From DASQPR01 sp035263025 (GTDB lineage Bacteria; Actinomycetota; Actinomycetes; Mycobacteriales; Micromonosporaceae): a stretch of 41,863 nucleotides of DNA. The notes below the pieces were generated by a model that ran no database searches, was not told the DNA's origin, and was given only the letters and a program-made list of their open reading frames with translations. Every line of letters starts with the position of its first letter. Position 1 is the first letter of the stretch. Location of the stretch: the NCBI GenBank assembly GCA_035263025.1, contig DATFRR010000044.1, positions 1 through 41,863 on the forward strand. The letters are read 5' to 3'. This document shows, in pieces, positions 8,375 through 18,758 of the stretch. Both the position numbers and the translations under genes were made by a program.

Positions 8375-9180
8375 CGTCGTTAACGCTTCCCGAGGCGGCG
8401 AGCCGCCCGACCGACCGGTACGGATTCCGCGAGGCCGTACGAGCCGAATGGCTCAAGGTGCGCAGCGTACGGTCGACCCGATGGCTGCTCGCGTTGGCAG
8501 CCGTGGCGATGATCGCGACCGGCGCGGGTGTCGGCATCGGATATCGCCACCACACACCGGTCGCGACTATGGAACAGATCGTCGACAATAGCCTGAGCGG
8601 CGCGATCCTCGCCCAGTTGCTGGTCGGCGCGTGGGGCGTGCTCGCGATGTCGAGCGAGTATTCCTCCGGCACGATCCGCTCGACGTTGTTGGCGACGCCG
8701 CGCCGGCGCCTCGTACTCGCCGCGAAGCTGGCGGTTTGCGCCGCGATCACGGTGCCGGTCGGCATCGCCGGCAGCGTCGGTGCTTTCTTCGCGGGTCAGC
8801 TCGCGATCCGGGGCACGCCGATTCCGCACGGGTCGCTTGCGAACGGCGACGTACTGCGGCCGGTACTGCTGACCGGCGCGTACGTTGTGGTGGTCGGGCT
8901 GCTCGGGCTCGGGCTGGGTACGTTGATCCGGCACGGCGTCGGTGCGATCGGCACGCTGTTCGGTGCGATGTTCGTGCCGCTGTTCCTGGCCGGCATCTTC
9001 GGCGAGTCGGGCATCGCGGTGTCGCGATTCGTTCCGATGATCATCCTCGCGAACTCGATCGTGACCACCGCACCGGTGCCGGGCGCGCTGAATGCTTGGG
9101 CCGGGATCGGCGTGATGGTCGCGTACGCGGCGCTCGCAACCGGCCTCGGCACCGTGGTGCTGCGCCGTCGAGATGTCTAG
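8371..9180 (+). CDS. ABC-2 type permease
   Basis: 269 residues. After a cytoplasmic N-terminus (REAVRAEWLKVRSVRSTRW, the usual 'E..K..S.R' lead of ABC-2 permeases) about six hydrophobic segments follow, including one before the EYSSGTIRSTL motif that is typical of these permeases. It ends with basic residues LRRRDV. Its ATG overlaps the stop of the ATPase gene, so translation is coupled and the two products form the transporter. The 3' end lies inside a short direct duplication (see 9172-9221). Confidence 0.88.
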   Translation: MTSLTLPEAASRPTDRYGFREAVRAEWLKVRSVRSTRWLLALAAVAMIATGAGVGIGYRHHTPVATMEQIVDNSLSGAILAQLLVGAWGVLAMSSEYSSGTIRSTLLATPRRRLVLAAKLAVCAAITVPVGIAGSVGAFFAGQLAIRGTPIPHGSLANGDVLRPVLLTGAYVVVVGLLGLGLGTLIRHGVGAIGTLFGAMFVPLFLAGIFGESGIAVSRFVPMIILANSIVTTAPVPGALNAWAGIGVMVAYAALATGLGTVVLRRRDV

Positions 9181-9221
9181 GCCGACGCGGGACAACCGAT
9201 GTTTAGGCCGACGCGGGACAA
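9172..9221. repeat. 24-bp direct duplication at the permease/kinase junction
   Basis: Two copies (9172-9195 and 9198-9221) of a sequence beginning GATGT[C/T]TAGGCCGACG and ending GGGACAA, identical but for one base and repeated with a 26-bp period. The first copy contains the permease stop codon and the second contributes the possible ATG of the kinase at 9199. It looks like a recent slippage duplication. Confidence 0.85.
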
Positions 9222-9228
9222 TGACGGG

Positions 9229-10623
9229 GTGACCGACACGCCGCGAGAACAGATTGCGCTCGCGCGCGCCGGCATGGCGGTACGCACGGCGTTCGTGGCG
9301 CCATTCACCGGCCGCGCCCGCCGCGAGCTGACATTCTGCCTGATCGGCGTTGCGTTCGGCCTCGTGGTGCTCGCCGCACCCTTCGTGCTCATCGGGCTCG
9401 CGACCGCGGTCACGCTGCTGCTCCCGCGCCCAGATCATCAGCCCGCCGTCAACGTGAGCCTCCTTGTCATCATCCCGCTCGGGCTGGTGGCCATCGTTGT
9501 GCTCGCGACACCGGCCGGACGAGCGTACGGCGCGTTGCAACGCCGTGTCGCGGCGCAGCTGCTCGACACGCGCATCGAGCCACCACCACCGAGGCGCTCC
9601 GCCAGTGGTCGCGAGCGCACGATCGGCGCCTTGCTCGGCGACGGGCCTGGGTGGCGTGCGCTCGGGTACGGCCTGGTCAAGATCCCGCTGTCCGTTGCCG
9701 AGGGCTACGCGGTGTTGTGTTGGGTGGCGGGCATCGTCAACATCTCGTACCCGTTCTGGTGGCGTCTGTTCCGCAACCACCCACCCAGCGTGCGCCTGAG
9801 CGCGGTGCCGATGGTGACGCCGCTCGGGCTGTTCCACGTCGAGACGTTCGGCGGCACGTTCGCGGCATTCGGTGCGGGCGTGGCGATGCTGCTCGCCGCA
9901 CCGTGGTTGGCGCGTGGTGTGAGCCGCCTCGACGTGGCCGTGATGCGCCCGCTGCTCGGCCCGGGCAAGCTCGCCGAGCAGGTACGGCAACTGCGCGACA
10001 GCCGCGCACAAGCAGTCGACGACGCCGCGGCGATGGTGCGCCGGCTCGAGCGCGACCTGCACGACGGCGCACAGATCCGGCTCGCGACGCTCGCCATGAC
10101 GCTCGGCATGGCGAGCGAGAAGCTGGGCACCGACGGCGCGGCGCCGGACGTCGACGAGGCACGCGAACTCGTTGCCGCGGCGCATCGCGGCGCGAAGGAC
10201 GCCCTGGCCGATCTGCGCGACCTGGTGCGCGGCATCCATCCGCCGGTCCTCGACGCCGGACTGCCCGACGCGCTGTCCACGCTTGCCGCCGGCTGCCCGA
10301 TTCCGGCAAGGCTGACGACCGACCTGCCGATCCGGCCGGCGCCGGCCATCGAGACCATCGCCTACTTCTGCATCGCTGAGCTGCTCGCGAACGCCACGAA
10401 GCACAGCCAGGCGTCGCACATCGCGATCGACGTCACGGCGCGCAGCAACAAGACGCTGGCCATCACGGTCGATGACGATGGAATCGGCGGCGCCTCCGTG
10501 ACGGCGGGCGGCGGACTCGCCGGACTAACCCGGCGGATCAGTACGGTGGATGGCGACATGCGAGTGACGAGCCCGAGCGGCGGCCCGACAACCATCGCCA
10601 TCGACCTTCCGATGTCGGCGTGA
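9229..10623 (+). CDS. Sensor histidine kinase, NarL/DesK type
   Basis: 464 residues from GTG 9229; the ATG at 9199 in the same frame lies within a duplicated 24-bp segment and would add only MFRPTRDNDG. The N-terminal half holds four or more hydrophobic segments in two clusters with a short loop between them, a membrane sensor without a large external domain. The HisKA_3 box is ERDLHDGAQIRL with phospho-acceptor His near residue 278, followed by the ATPase N-box ELLANATKHSQA and a G-box around DDGIGG and GGGLAGL. The partner regulator starts 19 bp downstream. Position after the ABC genes suggests that it senses the same stress the transporter answers. Confidence 0.9.
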   Translation: MTDTPREQIALARAGMAVRTAFVAPFTGRARRELTFCLIGVAFGLVVLAAPFVLIGLATAVTLLLPRPDHQPAVNVSLLVIIPLGLVAIVVLATPAGRAYGALQRRVAAQLLDTRIEPPPPRRSASGRERTIGALLGDGPGWRALGYGLVKIPLSVAEGYAVLCWVAGIVNISYPFWWRLFRNHPPSVRLSAVPMVTPLGLFHVETFGGTFAAFGAGVAMLLAAPWLARGVSRLDVAVMRPLLGPGKLAEQVRQLRDSRAQAVDDAAAMVRRLERDLHDGAQIRLATLAMTLGMASEKLGTDGAAPDVDEARELVAAAHRGAKDALADLRDLVRGIHPPVLDAGLPDALSTLAAGCPIPARLTTDLPIRPAPAIETIAYFCIAELLANATKHSQASHIAIDVTARSNKTLAITVDDDGIGGASVTAGGGLAGLTRRISTVDGDMRVTSPSGGPTTIAIDLPMSA

Positions 10624-10642
10624 TGAGGGCGCCGGAGATCGT

Positions 10643-11302
10643 ATGCGGCGGGCCGATATGCGTGTGGTGATCGCCGAGGACGCCGCCATGATGCGCGACG
10701 GACTGGTCCGGCTGCTCACCGATCATGGCCATGACGTCTGCGCCGCGGTCGGTGATCCCGACTCGCTGCGCGCCGCGGTCGCCGAGCACCGGCCCGATGC
10801 GGCAATCGTCGACATTCGGATGCCGCCGACACACACCGACGAGGGGCTGCGCGCCGCCCTCGACATCCGCCGCGACCAGCCGGGCGTTGGGGTACTCGTG
10901 TTCTCTCAGTACATCGAGACGCGGTACGCCGCGCAGCTGCTCGCCGGCGATGCGAGCGGCGTCGGCTATCTGTTGAAAGACCGGGTCGCCGATATCGGCG
11001 AGTTCCTGGATGCGTTGGTACGCGTAGCAAGCGGCGGGACGGCGCTTGATCCGGAAGTCGTCGGGCACCTCCTGCGTACCAGCCGCGACGCCACCGGCTT
11101 GGCGACGCTCACCGCGCGCGAACGGGACGTGCTCGCGCTGATGGCCGAAGGCCGCTCGAACGCGGGCATCGCCGACGCGCTCTACATCACCGCTGGGGTC
11201 GTGGAGAAACACAGCGCGAACATCTTCGCCAAGCTCGGTCTGCCGCCGTCGGACGCGGACAACCGCCGTGTGCTCGCCGTGTTGCGTTACCTGCGTTCCT
11301 AG
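10643..11302 (+). CDS. LuxR/NarL-family response regulator
   Basis: 219 residues; ATG 10643 has GGAG at a good distance, while a second ATG at 10658 gives the more usual N-terminus MRVVIAEDAAMMRDG. The receiver domain has the acidic pocket ED near residue 12, phospho-Asp in AAIVDIRMPP (Asp57) and the Lys of GYLLKDRV. A LuxR helix-turn-helix follows (LTARERDVLALMAEGRSN, then ALYITAGVVEKHSANIFAKLGL). It is the cognate regulator of the kinase just upstream and presumably activates the ABC genes from a site such as the dyad at 7506-7527. Confidence 0.92.
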   Translation: MRRADMRVVIAEDAAMMRDGLVRLLTDHGHDVCAAVGDPDSLRAAVAEHRPDAAIVDIRMPPTHTDEGLRAALDIRRDQPGVGVLVFSQYIETRYAAQLLAGDASGVGYLLKDRVADIGEFLDALVRVASGGTALDPEVVGHLLRTSRDATGLATLTARERDVLALMAEGRSNAGIADALYITAGVVEKHSANIFAKLGLPPSDADNRRVLAVLRYLRS

Positions 11303-11326
11303 CGGGTCGTCGTAGGTTTAGGCACC

Positions 11327-11345
11327 GCAACTACCCGGAAGTTGC
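11327..11345. terminator. Possible bidirectional terminator hairpin
   Basis: GCAACT and AGTTGC arms around a seven-base loop in the 108-bp gap between the convergent response regulator and GMC oxidoreductase genes. A second short dyad (GAAGT...ACTTC) follows at about 11380-11396. The gap is clearly less GC-rich than its surroundings. There is no clean T-run, so the call rests on position and symmetry. Confidence 0.35.
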
Positions 11346-11410
11346 TGCCTCGCAACGAGATTTAGCCTCAATATCCGAGAAGTTGCACCGACTTCAACCG
11401 CCGCAAGCCA

Positions 11411-13057
11411 TCAGACACCGTGCCGGTAGAACTCGACCGGCTCAGCCGGCAGTGGCGTGTTGCCGAGGATGATGTCGGCCGACTTCTCGGCGACCATCAT
11501 CACCGGGGCGTAGATGTTCCCGTTCGTTACGTAGGGGAACACCGACGCGTCCACCACCCGTAGCCCCGCAATGCCGTGCACCGTCATGCTTGCCGGGTCG
11601 ACCACGGATCCGTCGTCGAGGCCCATCCGGGCGGTACCCGACGGGTGCAGTGCCGTCTCCGCCTCGCGTGCGACCCAGTCCAGGATCTGGTCGTCGGTGC
11701 GCACTTCGGCGCCCGGCGACAGTTCGCCGCCGTTGAACGGCGCCATCGCCGGACGATTGAGGATGTTCCGCGCGACGCGCACCGCCTCCACCCACTCGCG
11801 CCGGTCCCGCGCGGTGGACAGGTAGTTGAACCGCAACGCCGGCGGTACGAGCGGATCTGGGCTGACGAGCGTCACCGAACCTCGCGAGTCGGAGTACATC
11901 GGACCGACGTGCACCTGGTACCCGTGACCCCCGGCCGGCGCGGATCCGTCGTAGCGCACCGCGATCGGCAGGAAGTGGAACATCAGATTCGGGTACCCGA
12001 CGCCGTCATTCGACCGTACGAAGCCGCCGGCCTCGAAGTGGTTCGTCGCGCCGGGTCCGGTGCGGCCGAACAACCACTTCGCGCCGACCTCGGGCCAGCG
12101 GAGCTTGTTCAGGTAGGGCTGCATCGAGACCGGTTGCCGCGACGCGTACTGGACGTACACCTCGAGGTGGTCCTGCAGATTCGCGCCAACGCCCGGCAGG
12201 TGATGTCGCGGCTCCACGCCAACGGATCGCAACACGTCGGCGTCGCCGATGCCTGACAGCGCAAGGAGATGCGGCGAGTTGAACGCGCCGCCACACAGCA
12301 CCACCTCGCCGGCGTCCACGGATCGTCGCGTGCCACGGTGCGTGTAATCCACACCGTTGGCCCGCCCGTCAGCGATCCGGATTTGCGTCACCATCGTGCG
12401 CGTCAACACGGTGAGATTTCGGCGGCCGCGGACCGGATGCAGGTAGGCGCGTGCCGCGGACAGCCGACGGCCGCGGTGAATCGTACGGTCGAACGCGGCG
12501 AAACCCTCTTGCCGTACGCCGTTGACGTCGTCGGTCAGCGAATATCCGGCCTCTTGCACGGCCGCGAAGAACGCCTGGAACAGTGGCCCGGATGCCGGGC
12601 CGCGTTCGAGCACGAGTGGTCCGTCATGCCCGCGAAACGGGTCCGACGGTTCCGCCGCAAGGCAGTTCTCCATCCGCTTGAAGTACGGCAGGCAGTGCGC
12701 GTAGTCCCAAGCGCTCATGCCCGGATCGGCGGCCCACCGACCGTAGTCCATCGGGTTGCCGCGCTGGAAAATCATGCCGTTGATGCTGCTCGAACCGCCG
12801 AGCACCTTGCCCCGAGCGTGGTAGATGCGGCGGCCCTGCAGGTGTGGTTCCGGTTCCGAGGCGTACCGCCAGTCGTAGAACCGATTCCCGATCGGCATCG
12901 TGAGCGCGGCCGGCATGTGGATGAGTACGTCCCACGAATAGTCCGGCCGTCCCGCCTCGAGGACGAGCACACGGTTCGCGGGATCGGCGGACAGTCGATT
13001 GGCCAGCACACTGCCGGCAGAGCCACCACCGACGATCACGAAGTCGTAACGCACCAC
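11411..13057 (-). CDS. GMC-family FAD oxidoreductase (choline dehydrogenase-like)
   Basis: 548 residues, the usual length for bacterial BetA-like enzymes. It shows the N-terminal FAD motif VGGGSAGSVLANRLS, GMC signature 1 in HARGKVLGGSSSINGMIF, signature 2 in GGAFNSPHLLALSGIG, the catalytic His in LHPSGTARMG and the C-terminal Asn in VTNGNIYAP. These enzymes oxidise alcohols with FAD; the best-known member oxidises choline to betaine aldehyde. No betaine aldehyde dehydrogenase or BetT/BetI gene is near, so the substrate could be another alcohol. It is divergent from the VOC gene with 43 bp between starts. Confidence 0.88.
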   Translation of the reverse strand: MVRYDFVIVGGGSAGSVLANRLSADPANRVLVLEAGRPDYSWDVLIHMPAALTMPIGNRFYDWRYASEPEPHLQGRRIYHARGKVLGGSSSINGMIFQRGNPMDYGRWAADPGMSAWDYAHCLPYFKRMENCLAAEPSDPFRGHDGPLVLERGPASGPLFQAFFAAVQEAGYSLTDDVNGVRQEGFAAFDRTIHRGRRLSAARAYLHPVRGRRNLTVLTRTMVTQIRIADGRANGVDYTHRGTRRSVDAGEVVLCGGAFNSPHLLALSGIGDADVLRSVGVEPRHHLPGVGANLQDHLEVYVQYASRQPVSMQPYLNKLRWPEVGAKWLFGRTGPGATNHFEAGGFVRSNDGVGYPNLMFHFLPIAVRYDGSAPAGGHGYQVHVGPMYSDSRGSVTLVSPDPLVPPALRFNYLSTARDRREWVEAVRVARNILNRPAMAPFNGGELSPGAEVRTDDQILDWVAREAETALHPSGTARMGLDDGSVVDPASMTVHGIAGLRVVDASVFPYVTNGNIYAPVMMVAEKSADIILGNTPLPAEPVEFYRHGV

Positions 13058-13100
13058 GAGACTCTTTCACGACCTCGGCCGCCGTCGCGATACTTAGACG

Positions 13101-13460
13101 ATGCATCTCAGTCATCTCGGGCTGCCGGTCCGGGACTACCCGCGCAGTCTCGCGTTCTACGAGACGTATTTCGGCTTCGACGCGAGCACCGCGCGAACGT
13201 ATCCGGACAGCACCGTCATCGTACGCAACGCCGACGGCTTCGACCTTGCGTTGCACCCGGGCGATATCACCGCCCAGCCAGCGTTTCTCCACTTCGGATT
13301 CGCGCTGCCCGATGCGCAACGGGTCCACGAACTGCGCGAGCGGATGGTCGCGGACGGCGTCGAGATCGTCGAGCAGGACGACGAGCCGGATCTGGTGTCG
13401 TTCAAGTGCCTCGACCCGGATGGCTGGCGCATCGAGGTCTACTGGGAGTCGATCGACTGA
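13101..13460 (+). CDS. VOC (glyoxalase/bleomycin-resistance/dioxygenase) superfamily protein
   Basis: 119 residues forming two beta-alpha-beta-beta-beta modules. The first carries the metal-ligand-type His in LSHLGLPVRDYPRSLAFYE, and the second has LHFGFALPD and ends in the canonical PDGWRIEVYW with its Glu. Such proteins are isomerases, lyases, dioxygenases or ligand-binding resistance proteins, and the sequence does not decide which. It shares a 43-bp divergent promoter region with the GMC oxidoreductase, so co-regulation is plausible. Confidence 0.85.
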   Translation: MHLSHLGLPVRDYPRSLAFYETYFGFDASTARTYPDSTVIVRNADGFDLALHPGDITAQPAFLHFGFALPDAQRVHELRERMVADGVEIVEQDDEPDLVSFKCLDPDGWRIEVYWESID

Positions 13461-13561
13461 CATCGGCGCTTTGCCGGCCGTCACGGCGCGGGACGACCCG
13501 CCGAGCCGGACCGTCCGTCGCCGGGCCTGTGAACGGCCCGGCGACGTCGATCCCTTGCCGA

Positions 13562-15709
13562 TCACCCAAACGGCAGCCATGCCTGCCGCGACAGATCGGT
13601 GAGACTGTTGCCCATGAGGCCGGCGTCCGAGACCGTCCACAGTGTGCTGCCGATAACCAGGGAACGGCTGATCTGCGCCTGGTAGGCGTAGCTGTTCGAG
13701 ACGGGCTGGTCGAGGAAGCCGAGGTTGTCCAGCGCACTGTTGCTGACGTGGAGCACGAGTACGCCACCGGATGGTCCGTACCCGCCGTAGTTCAACAGCG
13801 GCACCACCACGAGCCCGTCGGATGGCCAGTAAAGGAATGCGTGCGGGTCGAACTCGGCGGCGGACGCCCCCGAGTCGATCGACACGGTGTCGACGCGCGA
13901 CGGCGCGCTCAGGTTGGTCACGTCGAACAGCGACACCTGCAGGCCGCCGACGTGTCCGAGCGGGTCGGCCTGCCGGCCCACGCCGATCAGTCGCGTGTCG
14001 GACGCCGGATGCAAATAGGCCGAGTAGCCGGTGAGCTCCAACGCGCCGCGCACCTGCGGGTGCGCCGGATCGCTCATGTCGACCGTGTAGAGCGGGTCGG
14101 TCTGGCGGAACGTGACGACGTACGCCACCGGGCCGATGAATCGCACCGCGTAGATGCGTTCCTGCACACCGAGCCCGCCGACGCTACCGAGCACCGACAT
14201 CTCCGGGCCGGATATCGACAGCGCGTAGACCGCCGAGGAACTCGTCTGGGCACCGGTCGGCTTGCCGTCGGCGATCGACCAGGACGTACCCGTCGTGGTG
14301 GCCAGCCGCAACGTCTTGTTCCACTCCGACATCGCGTACTGGTTGACCAGATATCCCGGAACGCGGCCGGCGGCGACGAACGTCGGTCGCCCGCTGCCGG
14401 ACGTGTCGAACCGGTAGATCGTGGTGTGCTCGCGCGGCGTACTCGGCGCGGTGGGAGCGGCCTTGGTCGTTCCGTCGCCACGGACCGAGTCGTCGGGAGC
14501 ATCCGGCGGCACCACTCCGAACCCTGGATCGATCCCGCCGACTGGATAACGCCACCTGTCATCGCTTGCCACGTACAGGCTTTGCGGTGTCGCGTAGACG
14601 GTGTCACCGTCCGCGGCGATGCTGACTGGCAGCCCGGAGCCGAGATTGTCCGCGGACATGTCAAACGTGAGAACGGTGAGCAGGTTGCCGCCGGAGAACG
14701 ACGCGGGTCGCCGCACCGCGCCACACGGCACGGTCGAGGTCCGGGTCTTGCCGTGGTCGGTAACTTGGATCCGCGGCAGCCACTGGGACAGATCGGCGTG
14801 CGCGATCGCGGATCGGTTAGCGGCCACGAGGGTGGTTTCGGTCGCGTTGCCAAAGTTGGATGGGAAAGCTATTCGGGGTGTCGAACTCACGACCACGCGG
14901 ACCGTGTCGTCAACCTGACGAGCGTCCACGAGCCCACCGTCGATCTCGAACGAGCCGAGGATCGAGGGCTTGCCCGTAATGTCGACGAGGAGCAGCCGTG
15001 GGCCGGCGATCGGCGTGACCGGCGGCTCGACCGGCATGGGCTTGCCACCGCCACCACCAGGCGACGCCGCGCCGCCACCAGACGATGCACCGCCGCCGGT
15101 CGCGCCGGGTGCGACGTCGATCGGTGGCATCGGCATCGGCAGATCGCCTTCGGGCACCGCGTAGCCGGCGTTTACCAGCACCAGCACGTGGTTGCCGTCC
15201 AACAACAGGTTCGCCGGCAGGTAGCCGCCGGTGTTCGCGGCGAGGTTCAACTCGCCGGTGAGCGTACGGGTTGCGACGTCGACAACGCGCAGTACGCCGC
15301 CGGTGAGCGTGACGATGCGCCGACCGTCCGTCTTGACGAGATCCGGTTCGTCCACACCGATCTCGTGGTCGTTCGTCCGCGAGTAGTCCGGCGACGCACT
15401 GTCCGCGGCCGAGCGACCAGCGGCGTCGAATCCCGCCGCCGGCGCAGCTTCCGGCACAGCTGCGCCAGATTTAGCGAGCGCAACGGCCGTCGGAACGTTG
15501 CCGGGCAGGCCGTACGGTCCGACGCTCGCCTCCGCCGCCTGTCGCAATCCTTGGAGCGCATCGTCGCAACTGTTGAACGCGACCAGCGACAGCGCACCGA
15601 GCGAGGTCGGCGTCCGGAACGAAGTCAGTCCACCGGTGCACCCTGAGGTGCCGAGACCGAACACCACGAGCATGCTCGCCACCAACGGCCAGCGGGACGG
15701 CTTAGTCAT
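13562..15709 (-). CDS. Beta-propeller domain lipoprotein (PF09826-type)
   Basis: 715 residues from ATG 15709. The N-terminus MTKPSR plus a hydrophobic segment ending GTSGC gives a type II signal peptide with lipid-modified Cys24, though the lipobox has Thr instead of Leu at -3. Upstream in-frame ATGs (to 15754) would spoil this signal. The mature part starts with an ALQGLRQAA segment, then a motif typical of this family, YSRTNDHEIGVDEPDLVKTDG, near residues 100-120, and repeated WD-like blades, ending with LDQPVSNSYAYQAQI. A flexible Gly/Pro/Ser-rich insert lies near residues 185-215. It is an exported, membrane-tethered protein of unknown function. There is no obvious operon partner. Confidence 0.85.
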   Translation of the reverse strand: MTKPSRWPLVASMLVVFGLGTSGCTGGLTSFRTPTSLGALSLVAFNSCDDALQGLRQAAEASVGPYGLPGNVPTAVALAKSGAAVPEAAPAAGFDAAGRSAADSASPDYSRTNDHEIGVDEPDLVKTDGRRIVTLTGGVLRVVDVATRTLTGELNLAANTGGYLPANLLLDGNHVLVLVNAGYAVPEGDLPMPMPPIDVAPGATGGGASSGGGAASPGGGGGKPMPVEPPVTPIAGPRLLLVDITGKPSILGSFEIDGGLVDARQVDDTVRVVVSSTPRIAFPSNFGNATETTLVAANRSAIAHADLSQWLPRIQVTDHGKTRTSTVPCGAVRRPASFSGGNLLTVLTFDMSADNLGSGLPVSIAADGDTVYATPQSLYVASDDRWRYPVGGIDPGFGVVPPDAPDDSVRGDGTTKAAPTAPSTPREHTTIYRFDTSGSGRPTFVAAGRVPGYLVNQYAMSEWNKTLRLATTTGTSWSIADGKPTGAQTSSSAVYALSISGPEMSVLGSVGGLGVQERIYAVRFIGPVAYVVTFRQTDPLYTVDMSDPAHPQVRGALELTGYSAYLHPASDTRLIGVGRQADPLGHVGGLQVSLFDVTNLSAPSRVDTVSIDSGASAAEFDPHAFLYWPSDGLVVVPLLNYGGYGPSGGVLVLHVSNSALDNLGFLDQPVSNSYAYQAQISRSLVIGSTLWTVSDAGLMGNSLTDLSRQAWLPFG

Positions 15710-15801
15710 GTCCCTGAGACGCGGCATCCCGCGCGCCGGTTCCGCTCGTGCCATGTTCCGTTACACGAGCCGCGCCACCCGCGCTCGTACTCGCCCGAAA
15801 G

Positions 15802-16169
15802 TCACGCCGTCTCGTCGAGCGCGGCGTGCAGTAGGTGGCGGAACTCGTCGTCGTCGATGCGCGCGGCGTCCTCGACACGCAGCCGGATGGTGCCCTTGCC
15901 GGAGCCGAGCTCCGGGTGGCGGGCGAGAAACCCGCCGTCGCGGTCGCGATCCCAACCGTAGATGGACACGCCGTGTCGCCACGCGGCCAAGTACACGCGA
16001 CGGCTGCCGACACGGTAGGTCGGTATCTGGTACGACAACGTGACGCTCGCACCCGGGTACGCGTCCAGGATGAGACCCTGCAGCCGGTCGAAGAGTGGCC
16101 GGTGTCGCGGATCGATGGCGTCGATGTACGCACGAACGGCCTCGTCCATGCCGCCGAACCGTGAGCCGC

Positions 16170-16173
<4 letters not shown>
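15802..16173 (-). CDS. DUF1801 (YdhG-like) domain protein
   Basis: 123 residues. DUF1801 proteins have the lead 'eyia.ldp.~R.l...lr.li...~P.a.e.isY.iPty', seen here as VRAYIDAIDPRHRPLFDRLQ followed by YPGASVTLSYQIPTYRVG, with GTIRLRVEDAARIDDDEF near the end. The fold resembles frataxin/YdhG-type ligand-binding domains and the function is unknown. Its ATG overlaps the UvrA-like gene stop by ATGA (16170-16173), so it is translated in a coupled fashion; that overlap also favours this start over an internal ATG at 16149. Confidence 0.82.
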
Positions 16174-18563
<2,390 letters not shown>

Positions 18564-18758
18564 CGTGTCTCCGTCCCCGTGGCGGCGCCGTTCTGGTGGC
18601 TGCGGCGGCCGCCACCGACGTCGTTGGCGCAATCCTTCACCGTGGCACCGACCGTCACGCTATCCGCGGCTTCGGGGTTCGCGCTTCTTGAATCCTGCTC
18701 GGTCTACCGCCGTTTCGCCGCCCGCTCTGGCCGACGCAGTTCCCGGCGAGTGCACCCG

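Noticed and set aside
8380..10419. 679-residue minus-strand open frame
   Set aside because: Antisense to the ABC permease and kinase; composition (Arg, His, Gln rich) is that of a shadow frame.
11411..13057. Assigning the GMC enzyme as BetA in a choline-betaine pathway
   Set aside because: No betaine aldehyde dehydrogenase, choline transporter or BetI regulator lies nearby; the family has many alcohol substrates.
12269..15646. 1125-residue plus-strand open frame
   Set aside because: It is antisense to the GMC oxidoreductase and the beta-propeller gene, is Arg/Val-rich with no motif, and results from few stop codons in GC-rich DNA.
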